From: Limimonas halophila
GTDB taxonomy: Bacteria > Pseudomonadota > Alphaproteobacteria > Kiloniellales > Rhodovibrionaceae
Direction of reading: 5' to 3'
Assembly: GCF_900100655.1 (NCBI RefSeq)
Contig: NZ_FNCE01000003.1
Coordinates: forward strand, 152,501 to 216,500
DNA length: 64,000 nucleotides
Below the pieces are notes generated by a model, which saw only the letters and a program-made list of their open reading frames with translations, did no database searches and had not been told where the DNA came from. Below are positions 9,379-17,184 of this stretch, in pieces; within the stretch, counting starts at the first letter, position 1, and every line of letters starts with the position of its first letter. The position numbers and the translations under genes were made by a program.

Positions 9379-9981
9379 TCAGGTTTGTACGGCCCTGGGT
9401 AGCACCACGTCGGTGCGGTTCACCACCGCCGGGTCGAAGGGCTCGCGCGAGAAGATTCGGCGGACCAGCGGCTCGAAGTGCTCCAGCGGCTGGGTGGGGT
9501 AGTCCGGATCGAAGGATGCCTGGTCCCAGCGCTCGCAAAAGCGGATGCAGGACTCGTAGTAGGGGTGATCCTTGTAGATGTCGCGGGCGTAGGGGTCCTC
9601 GCCGAAGTGGTGGGCGTAGTAGACCTTCTGAAAGAGCCCGTGGTGCTCCACAACCCAGGTGACTTCCGGGCGGACGTAGGGGCGGATGATCGTGGCCGCG
9701 TACTGCGAGTGGTTCTCCGGCGCCAGGTCGTCGCCCAGGTCGTGGAGCAGCGCGCCCAGCACCATCTCCTCGTCCGCGCCGTCGGCCTCGGCGCGCGTGG
9801 CGCTTTGCAGCGAGTGCTCCAGGCGCGTGACCTGATAGCCGGACAGCGTGTCGTCGAGCGCGCGCAGCGCGTCGAGGATGCGGTCCGGCAGCTTGTCGAT
9901 GAAGTCCTGCTCCAGGCGGCCGAGGAACTCGTAGTCTTCCTTCGTGCCGTCCTTCATCTGGCGGAAGCTGACCGTCTGCAT
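9379..9981 (-). CDS. tmpB: HD-domain mixed-valent di-iron oxygenase, PhnZ/TmpB-like
   Basis: 200 residues. Metal ligands of the PhnZ/MIOX type HD oxygenases are present in order: His56 (RLEHSLQSA), His80-Asp81 (LLHDLGDDLA), His91 (ENHSQ), His113/114 (VEHHGLFQ) and Asp153 (ERWDQ). In known pathways TmpB oxidatively cleaves the C-P bond of 1-hydroxy-2-(trimethylammonio)ethylphosphonate to glycine betaine and phosphate, after TmpA hydroxylation. A TmpA-like gene lies 2.6 kb away, and a betaine-binding protein gene is divergent. The ATG at 9981 follows GAAGGGGG; an upstream in-frame ATG at 10032 lacks a site. It heads the gntR-aldolase operon. Other HD oxygenase substrates are possible. Confidence 0.6.
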   Translation of the reverse strand: MQTVSFRQMKDGTKEDYEFLGRLEQDFIDKLPDRILDALRALDDTLSGYQVTRLEHSLQSATRAEADGADEEMVLGALLHDLGDDLAPENHSQYAATIIRPYVRPEVTWVVEHHGLFQKVYYAHHFGEDPYARDIYKDHPYYESCIRFCERWDQASFDPDYPTQPLEHFEPLVRRIFSREPFDPAVVNRTDVVLPRAVQT

Positions 9982-10251
9982 CGTGCCCCCTTCATGGCTG
10001 GCAGCGGCTCGGGATGCCGCACCCCGGGCCACGCGTATTTGCTGGTTTCGAGGCTAGGGCGGGGGCATGATAGCGTCAATCGTTAAGGGTCAATTGTTGA
10101 CAATATACTTGGGTTACATACGCTGTCCCGCATCGGCCTCCATGGCCGGCCCGATCGCATGCAGCCAACAACACAATCCGAGCGGGAGGGCCGCGACGTC
10201 CATGCCCACCTCACGGACGCCGCGCATCATTGCAAATTGGGAGATCGCTCG
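9982..10251. promoter_or_regulatory. Divergent promoter region of the tmpB-like operon and betaine-binding protein
   Basis: About 270 bp between divergent starts and noticeably AT-richer at 10065-10130. It contains the GntR-type palindrome at 10093-10104. A TTGACA hexamer at 10098-10103 overlaps that palindrome and could be a -35 element for the plus-strand gene. No further gene is supported. Confidence 0.55.
10093..10104. promoter_or_regulatory. Putative GntR (FCD) operator
   Basis: ATTGTTGACAAT: inverted arms ATTGT and ACAAT around a 2-bp centre, matching the T-x-GT-N-AC-x-A pattern of FadR-subfamily operators. It is placed 112 bp upstream of the tmpB-like start and 148 bp upstream of the binding-protein start. 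Confidence 0.6.
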
Positions 10252-11244
10252 ATGAAACACCGGATCGTGTCAGCCGTCGCCGCGGCTGCGATGCTGTCCG
10301 TCAGCGCCGCGCCGGCGGCGGCCCAGGATGCCAAGGAACTGGCCAGCAAGTTCGACTGCTCGACCGTCAACTTCGGTCTGCCGAACTGGACCGGCGTGCG
10401 CGTGAAGACCGCGACCGCCACCTGGATGCTCGATCAGCTCGGCTACAAGACCGACAGCAAGACCGGCTCGCTGCCCATGGTCTACCAGGCCATGAAGGGC
10501 GGTGACATCGACGCGCTGCTGGCGCAGTGGATGCCGTCCCAGCGCTCCATCTTCCGCAAGTACGGCATCGAGGGCTCCCTCGACGTCGTCTCGCCGAACC
10601 TGCTGGGCGGCCACTACACGCTCGCCGTGCCGACCTACGTCTACGAGGCCGGCGTGAAGAGCATCGCTGACCTCGACGAGCACAAGGAAAAGTTCGGCGG
10701 GCAGATCTTCGGCATCGAGGCCGGCAGCGGCGGCAACGACACCATCAAGAGCATGCTCGAGGACGACTACGCGGGCCTCGGCGACTGGGACCTCGTCGCC
10801 TCCAGCGAGCCCGGCATGCTGGCCGAGGTCGAGAAGCGCGTCGAAGACGAGGAGTGGATCACCTTCCTCGCCTGGGCGCCGCACCCGATGAACATCAACC
10901 ACGACTTCAAGTATCTCGCCGGCGGCGAGGACTACTGGGGCCCGAACAAGGGCGAGGTCATCGTCAACACCGTCACGCCCGAGGGCTACGCCTGGGCCTG
11001 CCCGAACATCGGTCAGTTCCTCGACAACTACGACTGGACGGTCGAGGAGCAGAGCCTCGCCATGGGCCTCGTGAACAACGACGGCATGGAGCCGCTGGCC
11101 GCGGGCAAGCGCGTGCTCGCCAAGCACCCCGAGATGCTGGAGCGCTGGTTCGGCCGCAGCGGCATCTACCAGACCGGCGGCATCAAGGACGTCGGCGGCG
11201 AGAAGGACGCCCTGCCGATCGTGCGGAAGGCGCTGAAGCAGTAA
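10252..11244 (+). CDS. Glycine betaine/choline-type ABC transporter substrate-binding protein (OpuAC)
   Basis: 330 residues. The signal peptide MKHRIVSAVAAAAMLSVSAA ends near PAAAQ-D. The mature OpuAC domain shows the usual NFGLPNWTGV start, GDIDALLAQWMPSQ, the hinge GIEAGSGG and FLAWAPHPMNINHDFKYLAGG, with aromatic residues suited to a trimethylammonium cation box. It would capture a quaternary ammonium ligand in the periplasm. No permease or ATPase gene accompanies it: a terminator follows at once, so it must share a transporter encoded elsewhere. ATG 10252 follows GGGAG by about 8 nt; the ATG-like upstream extension lacks signal-peptide logic. Confidence 0.9.
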   Translation: MKHRIVSAVAAAAMLSVSAAPAAAQDAKELASKFDCSTVNFGLPNWTGVRVKTATATWMLDQLGYKTDSKTGSLPMVYQAMKGGDIDALLAQWMPSQRSIFRKYGIEGSLDVVSPNLLGGHYTLAVPTYVYEAGVKSIADLDEHKEKFGGQIFGIEAGSGGNDTIKSMLEDDYAGLGDWDLVASSEPGMLAEVEKRVEDEEWITFLAWAPHPMNINHDFKYLAGGEDYWGPNKGEVIVNTVTPEGYAWACPNIGQFLDNYDWTVEEQSLAMGLVNNDGMEPLAAGKRVLAKHPEMLERWFGRSGIYQTGGIKDVGGEKDALPIVRKALKQ

Positions 11245-11271
11245 GCGGGTCGCTCCGCGACTGCTCCCCTG

Positions 11272-11302
11272 AGAGCCCCGGCCGGCCCCTGGCCGGGGCT
11301 CT
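11272..11302. terminator. Bidirectional terminator between converging genes
   Basis: A 12-bp perfect stem AGAGCCCCGGCC (11272-11283) / GGCCGGGGCTCT (11291-11302) with a 7-nt loop. It lies between the binding-protein stop (11244) and the FrhB-like stop (11326), which face each other. Confidence 0.8.
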
Positions 11303-11325
11303 TATCGTGTGCGGGGAGGGGCCGG

Positions 11326-12594
11326 TCAGGTGCTTTGCCAGACCCGGTCCAGCCGTGCCGGCGGCTCGCCCAGCCGGCCGGTCTTCGCCCGGCGGCGTGC
11401 CGCGCGGGCTTCGGTCAATAGGAAGGACAGCGGCTGCTGTTTCGCCAGCTTGACGGTGCGCAGCCCCGGCGTTGCCGGCACCGGCAGGCCCGCGGCGGCC
11501 ATGCCGATGTAACGCGCCCGCACGGCGTTCTTCTTGCGCACCTGGTGGGGCTGGAAGTCGTCCATCTCACGGACGGAACTGGCGCGGTCGATCGTGACGG
11601 CGTCGGCCCGCAGCGCGGCGTCGAACAGCTCGCGCCCGCGTGCCGTGCGCACGAGCACGGCGTTGAAGCCAGCGTCCTCACCGCTCGGCCCGCCGCCCGG
11701 CCAGCAGTCGGCGGCGGCGATGTCGGCGACCTCGCCGATGGCGTCGGGGCAGATCTTGCAGCGCGGCTGCAGCGCCCAGCCGACCTCGTCGCCCCACATG
11801 GCGTTGTAGCCGATCTCGACGGCGCGGCCGTCCTCGGTTTCCGCGCGCAGCGGGCCGGGGTTGCCGTGGCCGCGGTAGCGGAACAGCGACAGTTCGGACT
11901 CGCGCATGCCGTGGTCGTCGAGCACGCCCTGGCTCTTCGTCAGGTCGGACATGCCGCCGCACACCAGCGCCAGCGCGTAGCGGATCAGCTCGCGGGCGCG
12001 CGGATCCTGGCGCTGCAGGTTGCGCACACCCGTGATGTCGCACGGCTTGCCGATCACGGCGAACGGCCGGCCGCGGTCGAGAAGCTGGGTGATGTCGTGC
12101 AGCGGCGTGGACGGGCCGTAGCGTGAACTCGCGCCCGCCAGCACCCCGTCGGGGTCGGCGTCGACGCGGGCTTCGCTGCGCATGGGAGCGCCCTGCGCCG
12201 CGCCCACGTGCAGCACGAAATCCACCGCGCCGGTGGCGACGAGGTGCTGGCCCAGCGCCGTCAGGATGCCGCCGGAGGCCGCGCGGTAGCGGACGTCCGG
12301 ATCGCTGGCGTGGGCGATCACGACCTCGTCGGCCGGCCCCCAGATGTCGTCGGTTTCAGCTTCGAGCGCGGCGTCCGCGGGGTCAGGTCCCTGGACGGTG
12401 ACACCGGGACAGACCGCGTTGATGCGCGCGTCCGTCGCCGCGTCCAGCGGCTCGCGCGGCACCGGCCGCAGCCGGCCCTCCGGCGTCATCACCATGGCGA
12501 CGCGCTCGGGCGCGGCGACGGCGGCGCACAGGCCGCAGCCCATGCACAGGCCGCCCTGGACGATCTCGTCGAGTGTGAGCGGGCGGCCCGGCAT
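11326..12594 (-). CDS. Coenzyme F420 hydrogenase/dehydrogenase beta-subunit family (FrhB-like) iron-sulfur protein
   Basis: 422 residues. An N-terminal 4Fe-4S motif C17-x2-C20-x2-C23 with a fourth Cys at 62 is followed by the FrhB/FdhB domain (IGKPCDITGVRNLQ; YFRYRGHGNPG-like SLFRYRGHGNPGP) and a second cysteine group (PRCKICPDAIGEVADIAAADCW). Such proteins carry FAD and transfer electrons; many bacterial members have nothing to do with F420. It begins 23 bp after the TmpA-like stop and is surely in its operon, which suggests a redox role in the phosphonate/betaine pathway, perhaps as an electron donor or a reductase. Function not established. Confidence 0.85.
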   Translation of the reverse strand: MPGRPLTLDEIVQGGLCMGCGLCAAVAAPERVAMVMTPEGRLRPVPREPLDAATDARINAVCPGVTVQGPDPADAALEAETDDIWGPADEVVIAHASDPDVRYRAASGGILTALGQHLVATGAVDFVLHVGAAQGAPMRSEARVDADPDGVLAGASSRYGPSTPLHDITQLLDRGRPFAVIGKPCDITGVRNLQRQDPRARELIRYALALVCGGMSDLTKSQGVLDDHGMRESELSLFRYRGHGNPGPLRAETEDGRAVEIGYNAMWGDEVGWALQPRCKICPDAIGEVADIAAADCWPGGGPSGEDAGFNAVLVRTARGRELFDAALRADAVTIDRASSVREMDDFQPHQVRKKNAVRARYIGMAAAGLPVPATPGLRTVKLAKQQPLSFLLTEARAARRRAKTGRLGEPPARLDRVWQST

Positions 12595-12617
12595 GGCGGC
12601 TCCTGTCGATCGTGGCG

Positions 12618-13739
12618 TCAGGCGGCCGCGGCCCGCAAGCTCCGGCCGAGCGAGCGGTACAGGCTGCGCGGCCCGTCCAGGTCGATGTAGCAGCCCTGGA
12701 GGTGGCGGAAACCCTCGCGCGGATCGTACGCCGTTCGGCCGTGCAGCACGCGGCTGTTGTCGAACATCATGAGTTCGCCGGCGCCCAGCGGGAAGCGGAT
12801 TTCGAACGCCGGGTCGGCGAACAGCTCACCCAGCCGCCGGCGCGCGCGCTGGAAGCGGCGGGTGGACTCGGGGTCCATCACCGGCAGGTAGTCCAGGCGC
12901 GGGCTGTAGTGCACGCCCGTCATGCGGCCCGTGGCGTCGCGGTTCACGATCGTCCGGCGCTCGATCAGCTCCTCGTTCTCGTCCGTGAAGCGGAAGCGCA
13001 CCGGCGTCGTCGCCAGCAGCTCCAGCCCCTCGGGGTCTTCCGTGCGCAGCTGCTCGGCCACCGCGAGGCTGTCCACGAGCGTGGAGAGGCCGCCGGAGGT
13101 CTCGTTCACCAGGCAGTGCAGCAGCTGGATGCCCGGCACCGGCTCGCGGTAGGGGTTGTCGGTGTGCGCGCCCAGGCCGACCGGACGGTAGGCCAGATCG
13201 TTGGAATGCGGGCGCGAATAGACCTCGAAGTAGGTGCCGAAGTTGGTCTCGCGCGGATGGCCGAAGGTGCGCGCCACCTCAAGGATGCGCTCGGAATCCG
13301 TGGGCACGTTGTAGAGCACCACGAAGCCGTAGGCGAGGAAGGTGCCCACCGCCTGGCGCATGGCCTCGCGGTCGCCCAGGCGGGACCAGTCGACGCGCAC
13401 GGTGTCCATGTCCAGCGAGCCATCCCACGGCTGCGCCGCCGGCAGGCCGTCCTGGGCGTCGAACTCCGGCGTCAGCGCCGCGAGGCGGTAGCGCCCGGCG
13501 TAGCCGTCGCTGAACGCCAGCCACGCCATGCCCTGACCCTCGTCGCGCGCCTCGGTGAGCGTCAGGTCGTCGGGAAGCTGGTGCGGGTCGAAGAGGCGTT
13601 GCTCGGTGTCGGGGTCGAGATGCTGCGCGTCCTGGCAGCGCTCGCGCAGCCAAAGCGCGGGCAGCTCCATCTCGCCCTGGGCGGTGCGCGCCACCACGCG
13701 CGGCGGCTGCGATTCCACCCGGAAATCCACGTCGATCAT
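12618..13739 (-). CDS. tmpA: Fe(II)/2-oxoglutarate dioxygenase, TmpA/gamma-butyrobetaine hydroxylase family
   Basis: 373 residues: N-terminal DUF971-like domain (about 1-95) and C-terminal TauD/BBOX domain. Iron ligands are His192-x-Asp194 (AHTDNPYR) and His333 (VLHGRTAY), with Arg345 (FRHLQGCY) for 2-oxoglutarate. The N-terminal domain has WLRERCQDAQHLDP in place of the zinc-cysteine pattern of true butyrobetaine hydroxylases, leaving one of the usual cysteines. With the TmpB-like gene nearby I favour a TmpA role, hydroxylating (2-trimethylammonio)ethylphosphonate at C1; gamma-butyrobetaine or another betaine remains possible. ATG 13739 is the start; the open frame upstream has no ribosome binding site or homology. 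Divergent from a LysR gene. Confidence 0.65.
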   Translation of the reverse strand: MIDVDFRVESQPPRVVARTAQGEMELPALWLRERCQDAQHLDPDTEQRLFDPHQLPDDLTLTEARDEGQGMAWLAFSDGYAGRYRLAALTPEFDAQDGLPAAQPWDGSLDMDTVRVDWSRLGDREAMRQAVGTFLAYGFVVLYNVPTDSERILEVARTFGHPRETNFGTYFEVYSRPHSNDLAYRPVGLGAHTDNPYREPVPGIQLLHCLVNETSGGLSTLVDSLAVAEQLRTEDPEGLELLATTPVRFRFTDENEELIERRTIVNRDATGRMTGVHYSPRLDYLPVMDPESTRRFQRARRRLGELFADPAFEIRFPLGAGELMMFDNSRVLHGRTAYDPREGFRHLQGCYIDLDGPRSLYRSLGRSLRAAAA

Positions 13740-13798
13740 GGCAAGGCCCTCCTGTATCTCTCGCACACGATTATGGGTGCGCCGCAAAATGGCTGTAA

Positions 13799-13815
13799 AT
13801 TGACCGAACTCTAAT
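13799..13815. promoter_or_regulatory. Putative LysR operator (ATT-N11-AAT)
   Basis: ATT at 13799-13801 and AAT at 13813-13815 flank 11 bases, a T-N11-A motif in the 96-bp divergent gap between the TmpA-like and LysR genes. Short motif, so chance occurrence is possible; its location is the main support. Confidence 0.35.
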
Positions 13816-13835
13816 GCGACGTATAAGGTTTGGTT

Positions 13836-14753
13836 ATGGATGAAGCGCACCCGCCCCTGAAGGCGCTGACGGCGTTCGAGGCCACCGTCCGGCTCGGCTC
13901 GATGACCGCGGCGGCGCGCGAGCTGGGCACGACCCAGCCCGCCGTGTCCCAGCGCATCCGCCAGCTGGAGGAAACCGTCGGTCTGCCGCTCTTCGAGCGT
14001 GCGCGCGGCCGGCTCCAGCCGACGGCGGACGGCCGCGCTTATCACGACGACGTGGCGGGCGCCCTGCGGCGCATCCACGGCGCGACGCAGCGCCTGCGGG
14101 CCCGGGCGCGGGCGCAGACGCGCGAGCTGACCATCGCCGTTCACTTCGGCTTCGCGCACTTGTGGCTGCTGCCGCGCCTGCCGCGGCTGGAGGCGGCCTT
14201 CCCCGGCACGGCCTTCGAGGTCATCCCCGTCGACACCGAGCGCGGCGCGGAGATGGCGGACGCGGACCTGACCATCCGTTTCGGCGTGTTCGCGGAGGGC
14301 ACGGATCGCGAGCGCCCGCTGATGCCGGAAACGGTCTTTCCGGTGGCGAGCCCGGCGCTGGTGCGGCGGCACGGCCTGGACGGCGAGGTGTCCGCGGACG
14401 CGCTCGGGGAGGTGCCGCTGCTGCACATGGACAGCGGCGACCCCCGCTGGCTGGACTGGTCCCGCTGGTGCGAACTGGCGGGGCTGGCGCCGCCGGCCGG
14501 GGCGGCGCGCTTCCACCACAAGAACTACCCGCTGCTGCTCAACGCGGCCGTCGAGGGCAACGGCCTGGCGCTCGGCTGGCAGGGGCTGGTGGACGCGCTG
14601 ACCGATGAGGGGACATTGGTGCGTCTTGGACCCGAGGTCGCGCGCCCGGAGCGCGGCTACCTCCTGGGCGCGCGGCAGCCGGATGCCGCCGTGATTGCCC
14701 CGATCGTGGACTGGTTCGTGCGCGAATGCGGTGGCGGCGATGCTCAGGGGTAG
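13836..14753 (+). CDS. LysR family regulator, GcvA type
   Basis: 305 residues. N-terminal HTH with PLKALTAFEATVRLGSMTAA and TTQPAVSQRIRQLEETVGLPLFER, the standard LysR opening in the GcvA subgroup. The effector domain contains HFGFAHLWLLPRLPRLEAAFP and the GcvA-like ADLTIRFGVF. Divergent from the TmpA-like operon, so it probably regulates it; LysR regulators accompany phosphonate clusters elsewhere. ATG 13836 is preferred over the in-frame TTG two codons upstream because AAGG at 13825-13828 is well spaced for it. It is convergent with the DUF1289 gene with a 12-bp gap. Confidence 0.9.
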   Translation: MDEAHPPLKALTAFEATVRLGSMTAAARELGTTQPAVSQRIRQLEETVGLPLFERARGRLQPTADGRAYHDDVAGALRRIHGATQRLRARARAQTRELTIAVHFGFAHLWLLPRLPRLEAAFPGTAFEVIPVDTERGAEMADADLTIRFGVFAEGTDRERPLMPETVFPVASPALVRRHGLDGEVSADALGEVPLLHMDSGDPRWLDWSRWCELAGLAPPAGAARFHHKNYPLLLNAAVEGNGLALGWQGLVDALTDEGTLVRLGPEVARPERGYLLGARQPDAAVIAPIVDWFVRECGGGDAQG

Positions 14754-14765
14754 TCGGAAGCGAGG

Positions 14766-14966
14766 TTAAGCGCCGTTCTCTTCAACACGGGCGGCGGCGC
14801 GCTCCTTGACGCGGCGGCGCTCGTCGTCGGGCAGAGTGCGCCAGGCCACGATCTCGTCCCGCGTGCGCCCGCAGCCCTGGCACACGTCGTCCGCGCCCAG
14901 CGTGCAGGCGTAGGGGTGCCCTGTGCCGCCCCTGCAGGGCGAGGTGACCTGGCTTTCGTCGGGCAC
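14766..14966 (-). CDS. DUF1289 small cysteine-rich protein
   Basis: 66 residues. The DUF1289 signature is present: SPC near the N-terminus, then VCQGCGRTRDEIVAWRTLPDDERRRV. The family is of unknown function; the cysteines suggest metal binding. Start is GTG 14966, preceded by GGAG at 8 nt spacing; no ATG is available in frame. The usual SPCV-x-VC spacing is widened here by a short insertion. It is not obviously linked to neighbours. Confidence 0.75.
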   Translation of the reverse strand: MPDESQVTSPCRGGTGHPYACTLGADDVCQGCGRTRDEIVAWRTLPDDERRRVKERAAARVEENGA

Positions 14967-15068
14967 GCTGACGTCTCCGGTGGTCGTGGGGAGGCTGCGC
15001 CGGATGCGATCCGGTGAACGGCCGCCCCTGTACCGGCTCGCGGCGTGCGCGGCAAGCGCCGTGAAGGC

Positions 15069-15977
15069 TCAGTGCGCGTGGCCCACGATCGTGCCCGCGC
15101 GCCCGGCCAGGATCTCGCCGGCGTCCTGAAGGCGCCCGATGGCGGCGAAGGTGCCGCCGCCTTCCACCACGCGGCAGGCGGCCTCGACCTTGGGGCCCAT
15201 GGAACCGCTGGCGAAGCGGTGCTGGCGCAGCTTGGCGGGGGAGATGTGGCGGATGGGCGCCTGCTTGTCCGTGCCCCAGTCCGTGTAGACCGCGTCCACG
15301 TCGGTGAGCATGATCAGCCCGTCGGCGCCGAGCTGCTGGGCCAGAAGCGCCGCCGCCTTGTCCTTGTCGATCACGCCCTCGATGCCGTGGAAGCCGCCGC
15401 CCTCGCGCAGCACCACCGGGATGCCGCCGCCGCCCGAGCAGATCACCATGACGTGGTGATCCATGAGCAGGCGGATGGTCTTCAGCTCCAGAATGCGGCG
15501 CGGCTCGGGCGAGGGGACGACGCGCCGCCATTTGTCCCCGTCGGGCGCGACGGTCCAGCCGCGTTCGCGGGCGAGGCGGTCGGCCTCCTCCTTTTCGTAG
15601 ACGGGGCCGATGAACTTCTCCGGGTGCTGGAAGGCCGGATCGTCGGGGTAGACCTCGACCTGGGTGAGCAGCGTGGCGACCTCGCGCCCGGGCAGGCGGT
15701 TCTGGAACTCCTGCTCCATGATGTAGCCGATCATGCCTTCGCTCTCGGCGCCCAGGACGTCCAGCGGGTAGGGGCTGACGTCTTTGTAGGCGTCGGCCTG
15801 GAGCGCCAGCAGCCCGATCTGCGGCCCGTTGCCGTGGGTGACGACCAGCTCGTGGTGACGGGCGATGGGCTCGATGGCGTCCACCGCGGCGGCGACGTTC
15901 TTTTGCTGCTGCGCGGCTTCCAGCGGCTCCCCGCGGCGCAGGAGGGCGTTCCCGCCCAGGGCGACGACGATGCGCAT
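15069..15977 (-). CDS. arcC: Carbamate kinase
   Basis: 302 residues, standard length. Motifs: VVALGGNALL at the N-terminus, VVTHGNGPQIGLL, CSGGGGIPVV, and the ATP-site segment FASGSMGPKVEAA. It converts carbamoyl phosphate + ADP to ATP + ammonia + CO2, the energy-yielding last step of the arginine deiminase pathway. ATG 15977 follows GAGGAGG by 6 nt. It is 20 bp downstream of the carbamoyltransferase gene and last in the cluster. Confidence 0.97.
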   Translation of the reverse strand: MRIVVALGGNALLRRGEPLEAAQQQKNVAAAVDAIEPIARHHELVVTHGNGPQIGLLALQADAYKDVSPYPLDVLGAESEGMIGYIMEQEFQNRLPGREVATLLTQVEVYPDDPAFQHPEKFIGPVYEKEEADRLARERGWTVAPDGDKWRRVVPSPEPRRILELKTIRLLMDHHVMVICSGGGGIPVVLREGGGFHGIEGVIDKDKAAALLAQQLGADGLIMLTDVDAVYTDWGTDKQAPIRHISPAKLRQHRFASGSMGPKVEAACRVVEGGGTFAAIGRLQDAGEILAGRAGTIVGHAH

Positions 15978-15997
15978 GATCGCCTCCTCGTGGTGGC

Positions 15998-16999
15998 TCA
16001 ATCGCCGATCGTGGCGACGAGCACGGCCTTGATGGTGTGCATGCGGTTTTCCGCCTGGTCGAAGACGACCGAGGCGCCGGACTCGAACACCGCGTCGCTG
16101 ACCTCCATCTCGTTCACGCCGTACTTCTCGCGGACCTGCCCGGCGACCTCGGTGTCCGGCGAATGGAAGGCGGGGAGGCAGTGCATGAAGACCGTGCGGT
16201 CGTTGCCGGTCTTGCGCATGACCTCCGGCGTCACGCGGTAGGGCGCCAGCTTTTCGATCCGCGTCTTCCAGACGGACTCCGCCTCGCCCATGGACACCCA
16301 GACGTCGGTGTAGACGGCGTCGACGCCCTTTACGCCTTCACCGATGTCGGCCGTCAGCGTGATGCGCGCGCCGGTTTCCGCCGCGATCCCGCGCGCGTAT
16401 CGCACCACCTCGTCGGCCGGGTGCAGTTCCGTGGGCGAGCACAGTCGCACGTCCATGCCCATCTTGGCCGCGCCGATGAGCAGAGAGTCCGCCATGTTGC
16501 TCGAGGTGTCGCCCAGGAAGCAGAAGCTGGTGTCGCGCAGCGGCTTGCCGGTCGCTTCCCGCAGCGTCAGGAAGTCGGCGAGGATCTGCGTGGGGTGAAA
16601 CTCGTCGGTCAGGCCGTTGAAGACGGGCACGCCCGCGTGCTCGGCCAGGGTTTCCACGGTGTGCTGGCTGAAGCCGCGGTACTCGACGGCGTCGTAAACG
16701 CGGCCAAGCACGCGGGCGGTGTCCTTCACCGTCTCCTTGTGGCCCATGTGGGTGCCGGAGGGGCCCAGATAGGTGGCGTGCATCCCCTGGTCGGCGGCGG
16801 CGACCTCGAAGCCGATGCGGGTGCGCGTGGAGTCCTTCTCGAAGATCAGGGCGATGTGCTTGCCCTTGAGGCGCGGCTGCTCCGTGCCCGCGTAGTTGGC
16901 CGCCTTCAGCTCCGCCGCCAGCGTGAGCAGGAAGTCGATCTCCTTGGGCGTGAAGTCCTTCAGCGTCAGAAAGCTGCGGTTGCGCAGGTTGTAGGCCAT
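15998..16999 (-). CDS. arcB: Ornithine carbamoyltransferase (probably catabolic)
   Basis: 333 residues. Carbamoyl-phosphate motif STRTR ([11 protein letters not shown]), ornithine loop with [19 protein letters not shown] and the catalytic [10 protein letters not shown] are intact. In the arginine deiminase pathway it phosphorolyses citrulline to ornithine and carbamoyl phosphate. Its place between arcA and arcC argues for the catabolic isozyme; the sequence alone would also allow ArgF. ATG 16999 is supported by the conserved N-terminus [17 protein letters not shown] palindromic repeat separates it from arcA. Confidence 0.93.
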   Translation of the reverse strand: MAYNLRNRSFLTLKDFTPKEIDFLLTLAAELKAANYAGTEQPRLKGKHIALIFEKDSTRTRIGFEVAAADQGMHATYLGPSGTHMGHKETVKDTARVLGRVYDAVEYRGFSQHTVETLAEHAGVPVFNGLTDEFHPTQILADFLTLREATGKPLRDTSFCFLGDTSSNMADSLLIGAAKMGMDVRLCSPTELHPADEVVRYARGIAAETGARITLTADIGEGVKGVDAVYTDVWVSMGEAESVWKTRIEKLAPYRVTPEVMRKTGNDRTVFMHCLPAFHSPDTEVAGQVREKYGVNEMEVSDAVFESGASVVFDQAENRMHTIKAVLVATIGD

Positions 17000-17053
17000 C
17001 GTGGTGCGGCTCCTGTGCACGAACTTATGCCGTGGCCTCGGCAAACACTGTGG

Positions 17054-17144
17054 CCCCAACCCCCTCTGTCGTCTCCCCCTTCCCCTTGAAGGGGAAGGGG
17101 GAGACAGGATCGGGCGGGCAGCCCGATCCGAGAGGGGGATGGGG
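17054..17144. repeat. Nested intergenic palindromic repeat (two hairpins in an outer stem)
   Basis: In the 185-bp arcA-arcB gap. Outer arms CCCCAACCCCCTCT (17054-17067) and AGAGGGGGATGGGG (17131-17144) pair with one mismatch. Inside are a 15-bp-plus hairpin (17071-17087 with 17088-17105; GTCTCCCCCTTCC pairs with GGAAGGGGGAGAC) and a second hairpin GATCGGGC (17108-17115) / GCCCGATC (17121-17128). Together they could fold as a three-way junction in the arc mRNA. It looks like a dispersed alphaproteobacterial intergenic element, which I cannot confirm from one copy. Confidence 0.75.
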
Positions 17145-17184
17145 TCGGTCGACGACGTTAGCGCGATAGCTGCTTGGCATCGCT

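Noticed and set aside
11326-12594. Evidence for coenzyme F420 metabolism
   Set aside because: The FrhB family name is historical; no F420 biosynthesis genes are seen and many proteobacterial members do not use F420.
13830-13835. TTG start two codons upstream of the LysR gene at 13836
   Set aside because: ATG 13836 has better spacing from AAGG and matches family N-termini.
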